NCBI RefSeq assembly: GCF_965138505.1
Contig: NZ_CBCSCO010000001.1
Span: 310,001-374,000 of the forward strand
Origin: Litorimonas haliclonae
GTDB lineage: Bacteria > Pseudomonadota > Alphaproteobacteria > Caulobacterales > Maricaulaceae
Length of the DNA: 64,000 nucleotides
Reading direction: 5' to 3'
Below, one piece after another: positions 42,132-50,278 of the stretch (position 1 is its first letter; the number at the start of each line of letters is the position of its first letter). Below the pieces are notes generated by a model. It searched no databases. It was not told the origin of the DNA and saw only the letters and a program-made list of their open reading frames with translations. The position numbers were made by a program, and so were the translations under genes.

Positions 42132-43682
42132 TTAAAGATAATCCTTCGCCATTGAAGGCTTTAGGGATTCAATAAATTTATTTGCATTCTCTATTAATTC
42201 TTGGCGAACTTCTTTGTCCATGTTTTCAAGATTACGATAAGGCATCGCCAACCGGTTATTGCCCTGCAATTTTTCTTTGTTTCGATCTAAAAAATGCCAG
42301 TAAAGCGAGTTGTAAGGACAGGCTTTTTCTCCGACCCTGTCTTTCACATTATAGGCACAGTCTTTACAATAATTGCTCATACGATTGATGTAGGATCCGC
42401 TGCTCGCATAGGGCTTAGAGCCTAATAAACCGCCATCTCCATATTGGCTCATGCCTAATGTGTTCGGCAGTTCCACCCATTCAAACGCATCCAGATAGAC
42501 GGACAAATACCATTCATGAACATCATAGGGATCCACTCCGATAAGCAGCGCAAAATTGCCCGTAATCATTAACCGCTGGATGTGGTGCGCATAGGCGTAT
42601 TCCAGAGTTTGCGAAATCGTTTGGGAAAGGCAACGCATGTCAGTCTCACCTGTCCAGTAAAAATCGGGTAATTTGAGATCCGCTTCCAGATAGTTTTGCG
42701 TGTCGTAGCCTGGCATTTTCAACCAATAGATACCTCGAACATATTCACGCCAACCGATGATCTGGCGAATATAACCTTCGACGGAATTTATGGGCGCCTT
42801 CCCGTCCTGATAAGCGGCTTCAATTTGCTCGCAGACCTCCAAAGGGCTTAGCAAACCGGCATTGATATAAGGCGAAATCAGCGAGTGAAACATAAAGGGC
42901 TGATCTGACACCATTGCGTCCTGATAGTCACCAAATTTTTCAAGCTGGTTCTTGATGAAATATTCTAGGCTTTTGAGAGCACCCTCTCGCGTGACTGCAT
43001 AGAAAAATCCGTTCACATCTCCCAATCGCGTCTCAAATTGGGACTTCACCATCTCGATAACGTCGTGCGTTATCGAATCCGGTTTAAATTTCAAGGCGTC
43101 AGGAAATTTCATTTTGTCTTTGGGCGGCATTCGGTTTTCCTTGTCGAAATTCCATTTCCCTTCAACAGGCTTATCACCCTCCATAAGCAGACCGGTTTTT
43201 CGGCGCATCTCGTGATAGAAATTCTCCATACGAAATGATTTCCGATCCTCAGCCCAGTCAAAGAACTCGTCTTTTGTTGCGATAAACCGATCATCAGGGG
43301 TAATAGAAACAGACACTCCCAAGGCGGCCTCCCATCCCTGAACATCCTTCAAAACTCGATAGACCGAAGGCTCACACACTCGAATTTGGTCAATGTCGTG
43401 ACGCCCCAGCGCGCGTTGCACCTCTTTGCGAAACGTTCCCTCATTTTTTCCATCGCTTAGTTTGACATAATCGACATCCCACCCTTGCTGCCGGAGCTCC
43501 TCACAAAAATGACGCATGGCTGAAAAGAGAAATACTAATTTGGTGCGATGATGAGGCACCGTTGTCGCCTCATTCATTACTTCCATCATTAATATAACAC
43601 TCTCTTCTGGCTCACTAACCGCTAGGGAGGAGAGCGTGTGTGAAAGTTGATCCGCAAAAATGGGTATTAGAACCTTAGACAT
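42132..43682 (-). CDS. Fe-S type cryptochrome/photolyase (FeS-BCP, PhrB-like)
   Basis: A 516-residue member of the iron-sulfur bacterial cryptochrome/photolyase group, whose characterised member PhrB repairs (6-4) photoproducts with blue light. Cys for the 4Fe-4S cluster are in TDMRCLSQTISQTLEYAYAH, NYCKDCAYNVKDRVG and EKACPYNSLYWHF; FAD-site elements include QRLMITGNFALLIGVDP and VELPNTLGMSQYGDGG. Length fits the group. I start at the ATG 43682 (MSKVLIPIFADQL); the TTG at 43709 adds no conserved residues. It is divergent from nadC with a 77-base gap. Confidence 0.92.
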   Translation of the reverse strand: MSKVLIPIFADQLSHTLSSLAVSEPEESVILMMEVMNEATTVPHHRTKLVFLFSAMRHFCEELRQQGWDVDYVKLSDGKNEGTFRKEVQRALGRHDIDQIRVCEPSVYRVLKDVQGWEAALGVSVSITPDDRFIATKDEFFDWAEDRKSFRMENFYHEMRRKTGLLMEGDKPVEGKWNFDKENRMPPKDKMKFPDALKFKPDSITHDVIEMVKSQFETRLGDVNGFFYAVTREGALKSLEYFIKNQLEKFGDYQDAMVSDQPFMFHSLISPYINAGLLSPLEVCEQIEAAYQDGKAPINSVEGYIRQIIGWREYVRGIYWLKMPGYDTQNYLEADLKLPDFYWTGETDMRCLSQTISQTLEYAYAHHIQRLMITGNFALLIGVDPYDVHEWYLSVYLDAFEWVELPNTLGMSQYGDGGLLGSKPYASSGSYINRMSNYCKDCAYNVKDRVGEKACPYNSLYWHFLDRNKEKLQGNNRLAMPYRNLENMDKEVRQELIENANKFIESLKPSMAKDYL

Positions 43683-43759
43683 ATGATTATTACGAGCGAT
43701 CAAAGACAAAGTGTCAAAATTTTCTCGTCTTTGGCCCGATTGGCCTTTAAGAAACCCTC

Positions 43760-44623
43760 ATGAGATCTCTACCGCCCCTCCCCCAAATTGTTATCGAACC
43801 TATCGTCAGATTAGCCTTGGCGGAGGATTTCGGTGTGTCGGGGGATTTATCGGCCAACCTCCTTATCCCCGAAAATGCGCACGGGAAGCTTGTCATGCGG
43901 GCACGCGAGAACGGCGTAATTGCCGGGCTGCAAGTGGCCGCACTCACTTACGCGCTCGTTGACGCTGAGATGACCTTTACCCCGCAAATCAAAGACGGTG
44001 CTTTAGTCAAAGCCGGCGACCTAATCGCGACGATCGAAGGCCCTAGCCGTAGTTTACTATCTGCTGAGCGGATTGCTCTAAACTTTTTAGGGCGCCTATC
44101 CGGCGTTGCGACACTCACCCGGCAATATGTCGAACTCGTCAAAGGCACAAATGTCCGTATTGCGGCCACTCGGAAAACCACACCAGGGCTGCGCGCGCTA
44201 GAGAAACAGGCGGTTCTGGCCGGAGGGGGATTTGCCCACCGCGAAAGTCTCGCCTCTGCGATCATGATTAAAGATAATCATATCGCGCTCGCTGGCGGCG
44301 TCGAAGCCGCGCTCTCTACGCTTAAAAACAATGCGGATCATATGACACGGATCAGTGTCGAGGTGGATACGTTAGAGCAATTAGAGATCGTGCTGACCTT
44401 TGAGCCGGATGTCGTCCTTTTGGATAATATGGGTCCGGATAAATTGCGCGAGGCTGTGTCATTGGTCTCGGCCTCTAAGTACAATCGTCCCGTTCTAGAG
44501 GCCTCTGGCGGCGTAAACTTGGATACTGTCCGAAGCTTGGCAGAAGCGGGGATTGATGTCATTTCCATCGGCGCCCTCACGCATTCTGCGCCGAATTTCG
44601 ATATCGGAATGGACGAGTCCTAA
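43760..44623 (+). CDS. nadC: Nicotinate-nucleotide pyrophosphorylase (carboxylating)
   Basis: A 287-residue quinolinate phosphoribosyltransferase, which makes nicotinate mononucleotide from quinolinate and PRPP in NAD synthesis. Signature parts: LNFLGRLSGVATLTRQYVE, RIAATRKTTPGLRALEKQAV, GGGFAHRESLASAIMIKDNH and the barrel-end EASGGVNLDTVRSLAEAGID with ISIGALTHSAPNFDIGM. All are standard for NadC. nadA and nadB are not in the window. The gene stands alone between the photolyase and a minus-strand terminator. Confidence 0.96.
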   Translation: MRSLPPLPQIVIEPIVRLALAEDFGVSGDLSANLLIPENAHGKLVMRARENGVIAGLQVAALTYALVDAEMTFTPQIKDGALVKAGDLIATIEGPSRSLLSAERIALNFLGRLSGVATLTRQYVELVKGTNVRIAATRKTTPGLRALEKQAVLAGGGFAHRESLASAIMIKDNHIALAGGVEAALSTLKNNADHMTRISVEVDTLEQLEIVLTFEPDVVLLDNMGPDKLREAVSLVSASKYNRPVLEASGGVNLDTVRSLAEAGIDVISIGALTHSAPNFDIGMDES

Positions 44624-44636
44624 GAGAGGTTTAGGT

Positions 44637-44667
44637 ACAAAAAAACGCGCTTTCGAACGAAGCGCGT
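44637..44667 (-). terminator. Rho-independent terminator of the cell wall hydrolase gene
   Basis: On the minus strand ACGCGCTT pairs with AAGCGCGT around a 7-base loop and is followed by a run of T. It lies just after the hydrolase stop; the plus strand has no T run, so it is not a good nadC terminator. Confidence 0.75.
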
Positions 44668-44690
44668 CATTTCTTCAACAACATTGCGGC

Positions 44691-45455
44691 CTAAGTCGGA
44701 GGCGCAACGTTCATTGACGTGCTCTTGCGAACAGGTTGTTCCTGCCACTTAAAGCGATAAAATTTATGAACGCCGATTTGGCCGTTAAAACGAAGAGTTT
44801 TAGCCCAAGGCGGGTTCACCCAGATAGTGTGGTAATGCGTGGCATTATTCGTCAGCTTAGGGGCCGAACCTGTCATACTGAGGGCCGCAATCGCCTTTGA
44901 CCGCTCCCACGCTTTACCCTTTGGTACGCGGTTGATATTGGGGTCACAGGTGAAGCTGAACTGGCATCCATGCTTACGTTCTGAACCTTGGAAAACAACG
45001 CCGCAGATTGAATTTGGATAGTGTTTGGACTTCACGCGGTTCTGGATCACTTCGGCAACGCCTATTTGGCCGGAACGCGTCTCACCGCGGGCTTCGAAAT
45101 ATATTGCCTCGGAAAGACAGTTGAACTCTTTCATGTCATATTTTGCAAGTTGACGAACAAGAGGTTGTGATTTTGTCAGCGTTTTAATCGCAGCATGATC
45201 GCGTTGCGCAGCTGTCGAAAGCTCTGCACTCGTGACAACTTTTGTCAGATCAGACGCCAAAGTGTCTGTTTCATAGAAATCTGAAACATCAGACGCTTGC
45301 ACAACTTCCGTGAAGACATCTGCTTTCGCAGCCCATTCCGCAGCTACACGCTGAGACTCAGCTTTTTGTGCGATTGCCGGAAAGGCAACACTCGCTGCTC
45401 CCACAGCTACCAAGCCCAATGTCCAGCCCGCAAAGATATATCGTTTCTTACCCAT
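44691..45455 (-). CDS. SleB-type cell wall hydrolase
   Basis: A 254-residue periplasmic or envelope enzyme of the CwlJ/SleB hydrolase_2 family, expected to cut peptidoglycan glycan strands. N-terminal anchor or signal KKRYIFAGWTLGLVAVGAA, a variable linker, then FNCLSEAIYFEARGETRSGQ, where the Glu is the proposed catalytic residue, IGVAEVIQNRVKS, GCQFSFTCD and NATHYHTIWVNPPWA. Start ATG at 45455 gives the signal directly; the frame to 45566 would put 37 unrelated residues before it. It may have a role in cell separation or growth. A CtrA-like site lies about 170-180 bases upstream. Confidence 0.88.
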   Translation of the reverse strand: MGKKRYIFAGWTLGLVAVGAASVAFPAIAQKAESQRVAAEWAAKADVFTEVVQASDVSDFYETDTLASDLTKVVTSAELSTAAQRDHAAIKTLTKSQPLVRQLAKYDMKEFNCLSEAIYFEARGETRSGQIGVAEVIQNRVKSKHYPNSICGVVFQGSERKHGCQFSFTCDPNINRVPKGKAWERSKAIAALSMTGSAPKLTNNATHYHTIWVNPPWAKTLRFNGQIGVHKFYRFKWQEQPVRKSTSMNVAPPT

Positions 45456-45825
45456 TGGCGCGCTCAATAAAGGTCTCCAGGAAAACCCACAACAGTCAGT
45501 TCCATCCCGAATGCAGTTTTTTCTTAAAACAAGGTAAACTGTTGCAATCAGGTCACTCTTAAGCACTACATATAGTTTTTATGAATTTATATTACAACAT
45601 ATAGACCCATTTTTATCCACGAGTAACTGTTAATTAACACTCATAATTAGTTCAAAACGAGATTTGATTCTCTTTTTCGCGTTATTTCTCCTGGATTATA
45701 ATTAATTTCCGCCTCTTTGCTCCGCAGGTCTCCCGATTTAATTTTCTAAGTTTTTCACGTAGAAATGGCTTATTTCCTTCAAGACACAAATTGAATTCGC
45801 GCCAGAACCGTTCATAAGGCGGTTC
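45456..45825. other. AT-rich divergent intergenic region
   Basis: 370 bases between the cell wall hydrolase and the TSUP transporter, strongly AT-rich in the centre (about 45540-45700). It should hold both promoters. The notable element is the palindrome TGTTAATTAACA (45628-45639) within a CtrA-like motif. I see no gene: the open frame on the minus strand at 45682-45963 mostly mirrors the start of the TSUP gene. Confidence 0.6.
45623..45638. promoter_or_regulatory. CtrA-like binding motif candidate
   Basis: GTAACTGTTAATTAAC reads GTAA-N7-TTAAC on the plus strand and TTAA-N7-TTAC on the minus strand, each one base from the alphaproteobacterial CtrA consensus TTAA-N7-TTAAC. It overlaps the perfect palindrome TGTTAATTAACA. 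CtrA control of cell wall hydrolases is common in related bacteria. AT-rich surroundings raise the chance of coincidence. Confidence 0.35.
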
Positions 45826-46575
45826 ATGAAAATCGCTCTCCTTATCCTGGTCTCCGCGCTCTTTACCGCCGCCATATCTGGCGTTTTTGGTATGGGCGGC
45901 GGTTTGATCTTTATGGGCATCATCGCGACTTTTCTGACCGTTGCCGAGGCTATGGTGGTTCACGGTGCTGTGCAGAGCGTGAGTAACAGCTTTCGGGCCT
46001 ATCTTTTAAAGGATGGAATATGTTGGAATATTCTGGGATGGCAGCTGCTCGGCGCTCTGCCCGCGATACTGCTTTTGGCTCTCGCCTCTGTCACATTGAA
46101 CAAAGGACAGCTTTTTCTCGCCCTCGGCTTACTTCCGCTCTTGCTCTGGCTACCTAAAGGGTGGCTGCAAGGGGACGCCAAGAAACCCTCAAATGCTGTT
46201 CTTTGCGGGGCGATGGTTATGGGTCTGAACCTGACAGCGGGCGTCGCCGGCCCCGCTCTCGATTTCTTCTATGTCAAAACCACTCTGACCCGGCATCAAA
46301 TAGTGTCGACAAAAGCCGTGACCATGTTTGCGTCTCACATGGTCAAAATTCTTTATTTTGGCCTTCCGCTGGCCGCCAGCGCCGGACTGGGCGGATTGCC
46401 GCCTTGGTGGGTATTCCTCCTCGCTATCCCCGCGGTTATGGCCGGAACCTATATGGGAACGCGCCTGTTAAAGCATTTCTCAGATGTCGGCTTTCGATCT
46501 ATCAGCCGCTATCTCGTAACCTTCATAGGTTTTGTTTACGTACTCAGGGGTTTATCCCTTTTGGGTTTCCTCTGA
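45826..46575 (+). CDS. TSUP (TauE/SafE) family membrane exporter
   Basis: A 249-residue membrane protein with seven or eight hydrophobic segments. The duplicated TSUP pattern is visible: AISGVFGMGGGLIFMG in the first half and TAGVAGPALDFFYVKTTLTR in the second. Members export sulfite, sulfonates or organic acids. Cargo cannot be told. Monocistronic. Its last 40 bases overlap the end of the convergent DMT transporter gene, which is unusual in this otherwise tidy segment; both C-termini look genuine. Confidence 0.87.
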   Translation: MKIALLILVSALFTAAISGVFGMGGGLIFMGIIATFLTVAEAMVVHGAVQSVSNSFRAYLLKDGICWNILGWQLLGALPAILLLALASVTLNKGQLFLALGLLPLLLWLPKGWLQGDAKKPSNAVLCGAMVMGLNLTAGVAGPALDFFYVKTTLTRHQIVSTKAVTMFASHMVKILYFGLPLAASAGLGGLPPWWVFLLAIPAVMAGTYMGTRLLKHFSDVGFRSISRYLVTFIGFVYVLRGLSLLGFL

Positions 46576-47552
46576 TTGAGCCACATATAAAGGCTTATTC
46601 CCGACAGGGTCACGACTGTGCCGACCCCATCCCAAAAGGAAAAGGGCTCGCCCAAAACGACAATCGCCGCCACAATCGTGGCCAAGGGCCCAATCATTCC
46701 CATTACGGCGACAGTCTGCGCGCCGATCCGCCCCATGGCGACGTTAATCAAAAAGCTCGGCAGTATAGTGGAGAAAAAAGCAATCGCGGCGCCGAGAAAA
46801 TAAATCCTCGGCGGCAAGTTCAAAGCCTCGACAACGCCCTCTTGGCTTAGGCTATAGATAACGAAATGAGTCAGGATAGCCGCCCCGGCGCCAATCATGG
46901 CAAGACAGGTAAATATCTTTGACCCGACCTTATCAATCAGCCGCTTGGCCAGGAGTTGAAACAATCCAAACAGAACGGCGGCGCACAGAAGTAGCGCACT
47001 ACCTAAAGGTACGTTCAGTCCGGTGGCGATATCACCGCCCAGAAAAACAACTCCCAATCCGCTATAGGCGAGAATGATGGCGGCAATTCCGCCTTTGGTT
47101 ATCCGCCCTCCGAAAAAGAGCGCGCCGAGAATGACCACAAATACGGGATAGGTGAACAGCAGAAGCCGTTCCAACTGAGCCGTAATGTATTTCAGGCCTG
47201 AAAAATCCAGAAAAGTACAAACATAATATCCCATCACCCCCAAAAGCGCTGCCTGTAGGATGTGTTTGAACGGAATGGCCGCGCCGTCCTTTCGCAGGGA
47301 AAAAATCAAAATCCCTATATAAATCGGCAAGGCAAATCCCATTCGCAAAGCCATCAATGTAATCGCGTCCAGATCATTGGCATTTAATCCCCCAGTCGGA
47401 AGATAAGCCACCTTGACCAGGATTGCCTTCATGGAAAAGAGCATCGCCCCGAGAGCCGCAAAAACATACCCTGCCTTGGCTTTGTGCAAAGGCTCAGGGG
47501 AAGAGCCTCCTATAAGGGGCTGAACCGCTGTTTCCCGCCACGTGGTTCTCAT
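46536..47552 (-). CDS. DMT superfamily (EamA) transporter
   Basis: A 338-residue protein with ten hydrophobic segments in two EamA repeats: ALGAMLFSMKAILVKVAYLP starts the first and GSALLLCAAVLFGLFQLLAKR the second, with LLLFTYPVFVVILGALFFGG and MIGPLATIVAAIVVLGEPF closing them. Family members export metabolites such as amino acids or drugs. It overlaps the tadA gene by four bases (ATGA), so it is translated after it. An unusually long cytoplasmic N-terminus (~25 residues) precedes the first helix. Confidence 0.88.
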   Translation of the reverse strand: MRTTWRETAVQPLIGGSSPEPLHKAKAGYVFAALGAMLFSMKAILVKVAYLPTGGLNANDLDAITLMALRMGFALPIYIGILIFSLRKDGAAIPFKHILQAALLGVMGYYVCTFLDFSGLKYITAQLERLLLFTYPVFVVILGALFFGGRITKGGIAAIILAYSGLGVVFLGGDIATGLNVPLGSALLLCAAVLFGLFQLLAKRLIDKVGSKIFTCLAMIGAGAAILTHFVIYSLSQEGVVEALNLPPRIYFLGAAIAFFSTILPSFLINVAMGRIGAQTVAVMGMIGPLATIVAAIVVLGEPFSFWDGVGTVVTLSGISLYMWLNQRKPKRDKPLST

Positions 47553-48019
47553 GTCGGGCGGTCCTTTTTGCGGCGGGATTTGAAAAATGCTTTCAACAGA
47601 TCTGCCGACTCTTCACCCAATATGCCTGCCTGAGTTTCAGGACGGTGATGACATGTTGGCTGTTCGAAAAAGCGGACGCCGCTTTCAACCGCGCCGCCTT
47701 TCATGTCGACTGCGCCGTATACCACTCGCCCAAGTCGCGCCTGCGATATCGCCCCCGCGCACATCGTGCAGGGCTCCAAAGTAACATATAGCGTCAATCC
47801 GCTCAGGCGGTAATTTCCGGATAATTGAGCGGCTTTTCGTAATGCCAGGATTTCCGCATGGGCCGTAGGGTCGCTTTCTGAAATCGGCGCATTGCCTGAT
47901 TTCGCGACTATTTCCTGTGTGACAGGGTTGACCAGAACCGCCCCGACAGGCACTTCGCCCCGTAGAGATGAGGCTTGCGCTTCCTCCAGCGCTAGGCGCA
48001 TATAGTCTTCATCCGTCAT
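47549..48019 (-). CDS. tadA: tRNA-specific adenosine deaminase
   Basis: A 156-residue zinc deaminase that converts A34 to inosine in the tRNA-Arg(ACG) anticodon. Zn and proton-shuttle motifs: DPTAHAEILALRKAAQ (HAE) and LEPCTMCAGAISQARLG (PCxxC), with VYGAVDMKGGAVESG and a characteristic late LLKAFFKSRRKKD. Start ATG at 48019 (MTDEDYMRLALEEA) fits the family; a TTG at 48046 is less likely. It is divergent from rluB with only 38 bases between. Confidence 0.95.
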   Translation of the reverse strand: MTDEDYMRLALEEAQASSLRGEVPVGAVLVNPVTQEIVAKSGNAPISESDPTAHAEILALRKAAQLSGNYRLSGLTLYVTLEPCTMCAGAISQARLGRVVYGAVDMKGGAVESGVRFFEQPTCHHRPETQAGILGEESADLLKAFFKSRRKKDRPT

Positions 48020-48057
48020 AGACGCTTCATCTGCGTCCAAACCCAAATGGTCAAGTC

Positions 48058-49113
48058 ATGCCCGATATGCAAAAAAGAGACCCGTCCAAATCCAAAGGGC
48101 AAAGCAAGCCGAAACTTGCCGACAAACCCGGCGACCGGATTGCGAAGTTTCTCGCCCGGGTCGGCGTGGGGTCGCGGCGCGATGTCGAAAGAATGATTGA
48201 TGATGGCCGGGTCAAGGTGAACGGCAAAGTCCTGACGACCCCGGCTTTCAAGGTAACAGGCAAAGAAAAAATTCTCGTCGACAATGCGCCTGTGGAAGCC
48301 CCGGACATCCCGCGTATGTGGAGATACCATAAACCTGACGGCTTGGTGACTTCTCACAAAGACGAACAAGGCCGGCGGACTATGTTTGAGGCCCTGCCCA
48401 CCAATATGCCCCGCGTCATTTCTGTGGGACGTCTCGATTTGACCTCAGAGGGACTAATCCTGCTCACCAATGACGGCGAGCTTGCCCGCGCGCTAGAGCT
48501 CCCTAGCACAGGTTGGTCCCGCCGCTACCGGGCGCGCGCCTATGGTAAGGTGACACAAGAACAATTAGACACCCTCAAAAAAGGCGTTGTCATAGACGGT
48601 ATTCCCACCGGCGAAATCATTGCCACGTTGGATCGGCAGCAAGGCGATAATGCCTGGATTAATGTAACCCTTCATGACGGCAAAAACAGGGAAGTCCGGC
48701 GCGCGCTTGAAACGCTCGATCTGAAAGTAAACCGCCTCATCCGTGTTTCTTTCGGTCCCTATATGCTCGGCGATCTTGGCAAAGGGGCGTGCGAGGAAAT
48801 TAAAACGCGCGTTCTGCGCGATCAGGTCGGACACCTTATCGACATTCCCGAGGAAAAATCGCCCACGCGGAAGCCCAAACGCGGAAGTTATGCCAGCGCG
48901 AAACGCTTCCAAAAGAAGCCGAAGGACGAAAACGCCGCTAAAGGCCGAGGTAAATTCGCAAAGGGCAGCGCAAAACCCGCGTCAAAACCTAAATCGAAAC
49001 GGCCTGCTAAAAAAATCGTTGGCAATGCATATGGTAAGCCCGGTGGCAAAACATCAGGCAAATATGCGCCCAGATCTCATGGGAAAAGCGGACAAAGAAA
49101 AGGGAAGACATAA
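48058..49113 (+). CDS. rluB: 23S rRNA pseudouridine synthase (RluB/RsuA family)
   Basis: A 351-residue pseudouridine synthase. An S4 RNA-binding domain (GDRIAKFLARVGVGSRRDVE, VKVNGKV) precedes the catalytic domain with VGRLDLTSEGLILLTNDGE, where the Asp is the nucleophile, and HDGKNREVRRALETLDLKVN. RluB modifies U2605 of 23S rRNA; RluE/RluF or RsuA are alternatives, but the long C-terminus favours RluB. The last ~80 residues form a Lys/Gly/Ser-rich basic tail as seen in many alphaproteobacterial copies. It shares one base with the rsmD start (TAATG). Confidence 0.88.
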   Translation: MPDMQKRDPSKSKGQSKPKLADKPGDRIAKFLARVGVGSRRDVERMIDDGRVKVNGKVLTTPAFKVTGKEKILVDNAPVEAPDIPRMWRYHKPDGLVTSHKDEQGRRTMFEALPTNMPRVISVGRLDLTSEGLILLTNDGELARALELPSTGWSRRYRARAYGKVTQEQLDTLKKGVVIDGIPTGEIIATLDRQQGDNAWINVTLHDGKNREVRRALETLDLKVNRLIRVSFGPYMLGDLGKGACEEIKTRVLRDQVGHLIDIPEEKSPTRKPKRGSYASAKRFQKKPKDENAAKGRGKFAKGSAKPASKPKSKRPAKKIVGNAYGKPGGKTSGKYAPRSHGKSGQRKGKT

Positions 49114-49685
49114 TGCGAATTGTCTCGGGGTCATTACGGGGCCGAAACATCATAACCCCTGACGGGCGAAAAACTCGCCCGACAAGCGATCAGACCCGAG
49201 AATCTATCTTTAACATCCTCACTCACGCCGAATGGGCGCCGTCATTAGAGGGCGCCATCGTCGCTGATATCTTTGCAGGATCAGGGGCTTTAGGCTTAGA
49301 AGCCATCTCTAGAGGCGCGGAATTCTGCCTTTTCGTCGAAACCGAGCCCAAAGCCCGCGGCGCCATTCGGGATAATATCGACAAGATGAACCTGTTCGGC
49401 TGCACCCGCATCCACCGCCACAATGCGGTGAAGCTCAAAATCGCACCAGGAAACCTCCGCGGCCCCTTCACCCATATCTTTATGGATCCGCCTTACAATA
49501 AGGGACTATGGCGCCCCGTCCTTTCCCGGCTGAGAGAATACGACCTCATCGCCGACAACGGCGTCATCATATTGGAAGACAGCGTCGAGGCTGAAATTGA
49601 CATCAAAGGATACGAAATACTTGCCGATAAAAATTGGGGCGCGGCGAGGGTTTTGTTTTTAAGAGAGCATGAAGTCCGCCTCTAA
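49113..49685 (+). CDS. rsmD: 16S rRNA (guanine966-N2)-methyltransferase
   Basis: A 190-residue SAM enzyme that methylates G966 of 16S rRNA during 30S assembly. It begins MRIVSGSLRGRNIITPDG, has RPTSDQTRESIFNIL, VADIFAGSGALGLEAISRGA for SAM binding and HIFMDPPYNKGLW as the catalytic DPPY motif. All are diagnostic for RsmD. It follows rluB with a one-base overlap, the common pairing in Alphaproteobacteria. Confidence 0.96.
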   Translation: MRIVSGSLRGRNIITPDGRKTRPTSDQTRESIFNILTHAEWAPSLEGAIVADIFAGSGALGLEAISRGAEFCLFVETEPKARGAIRDNIDKMNLFGCTRIHRHNAVKLKIAPGNLRGPFTHIFMDPPYNKGLWRPVLSRLREYDLIADNGVIILEDSVEAEIDIKGYEILADKNWGAARVLFLREHEVRL

Positions 49686-49712
49686 GAATACTAGAACAGA
49701 TTTCAACGCTAG

Positions 49713-50153
49713 TTATTTCTCATCAAGCAAAATGTCCAAAACCTCTATGAGATCTTTGGTGTAATAGGTGCGTTTGGGGATAAAGGCATCAGAAGACAAA
49801 TATTCTATGTGACGCCGCATCTGACCTTTCGCGACACTCCTCCATTCTGAACCCGACGTATTTTCGAGAATTTCTTCCAGTGAGAATAACATATGCGCCA
49901 CAAATAACTCATATTGAGTAAAGCGGCCTTCTTTTCTCAATTTTTCAAGGTCAGGGGTTACCAAGTCCGGTCGGCATACGCAATCTTCCAAATATTGTCG
50001 GTAAAGCTGCTTGGCGGTCGCTTCTCTTTGTGTCGTTCTAGAAGACCGAACTTGAAAAATTACAAGGGGAATACCAACAAGTGCAAAGGCAGTCGCTATA
50101 GCTGTAGCAAATCCACCAACAACCGTCGCTAAATTAACCCAATCTTCAGGCAT
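49713..50153 (-). CDS. Uncharacterised single-pass membrane protein
   Basis: A 146-residue protein not recognised. Residues ~6-35 form a membrane segment (LATVVGGFATAIATAFALVG, then IPLVIFQV) followed by a basic RSSRTTQREATAKQLYRQYLED stretch split by the membrane edge, and a helical cytoplasmic part with LEKLRKEGRFTQYELFVAHM and ILENTSGSEW. The layout resembles small DUF4760-type proteins, but the match is loose. It lies 27 bases from the convergent rsmD end and 125 bases after mutL on the same strand. Base composition is more AT-rich than its neighbours. Confidence 0.65.
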   Translation of the reverse strand: MPEDWVNLATVVGGFATAIATAFALVGIPLVIFQVRSSRTTQREATAKQLYRQYLEDCVCRPDLVTPDLEKLRKEGRFTQYELFVAHMLFSLEEILENTSGSEWRSVAKGQMRRHIEYLSSDAFIPKRTYYTKDLIEVLDILLDEK

Positions 50154-50278
50154 ATCCCTCTCCTAACTACTATGCATTATCCAAGTATAGCTTTTGCCGG
50201 AAATAATGAACCTCATTTTTAAATTTATTAGATCTCTCTAATAGACGGCACTTCATTTAAAACCCGTTTTCAGACGCC

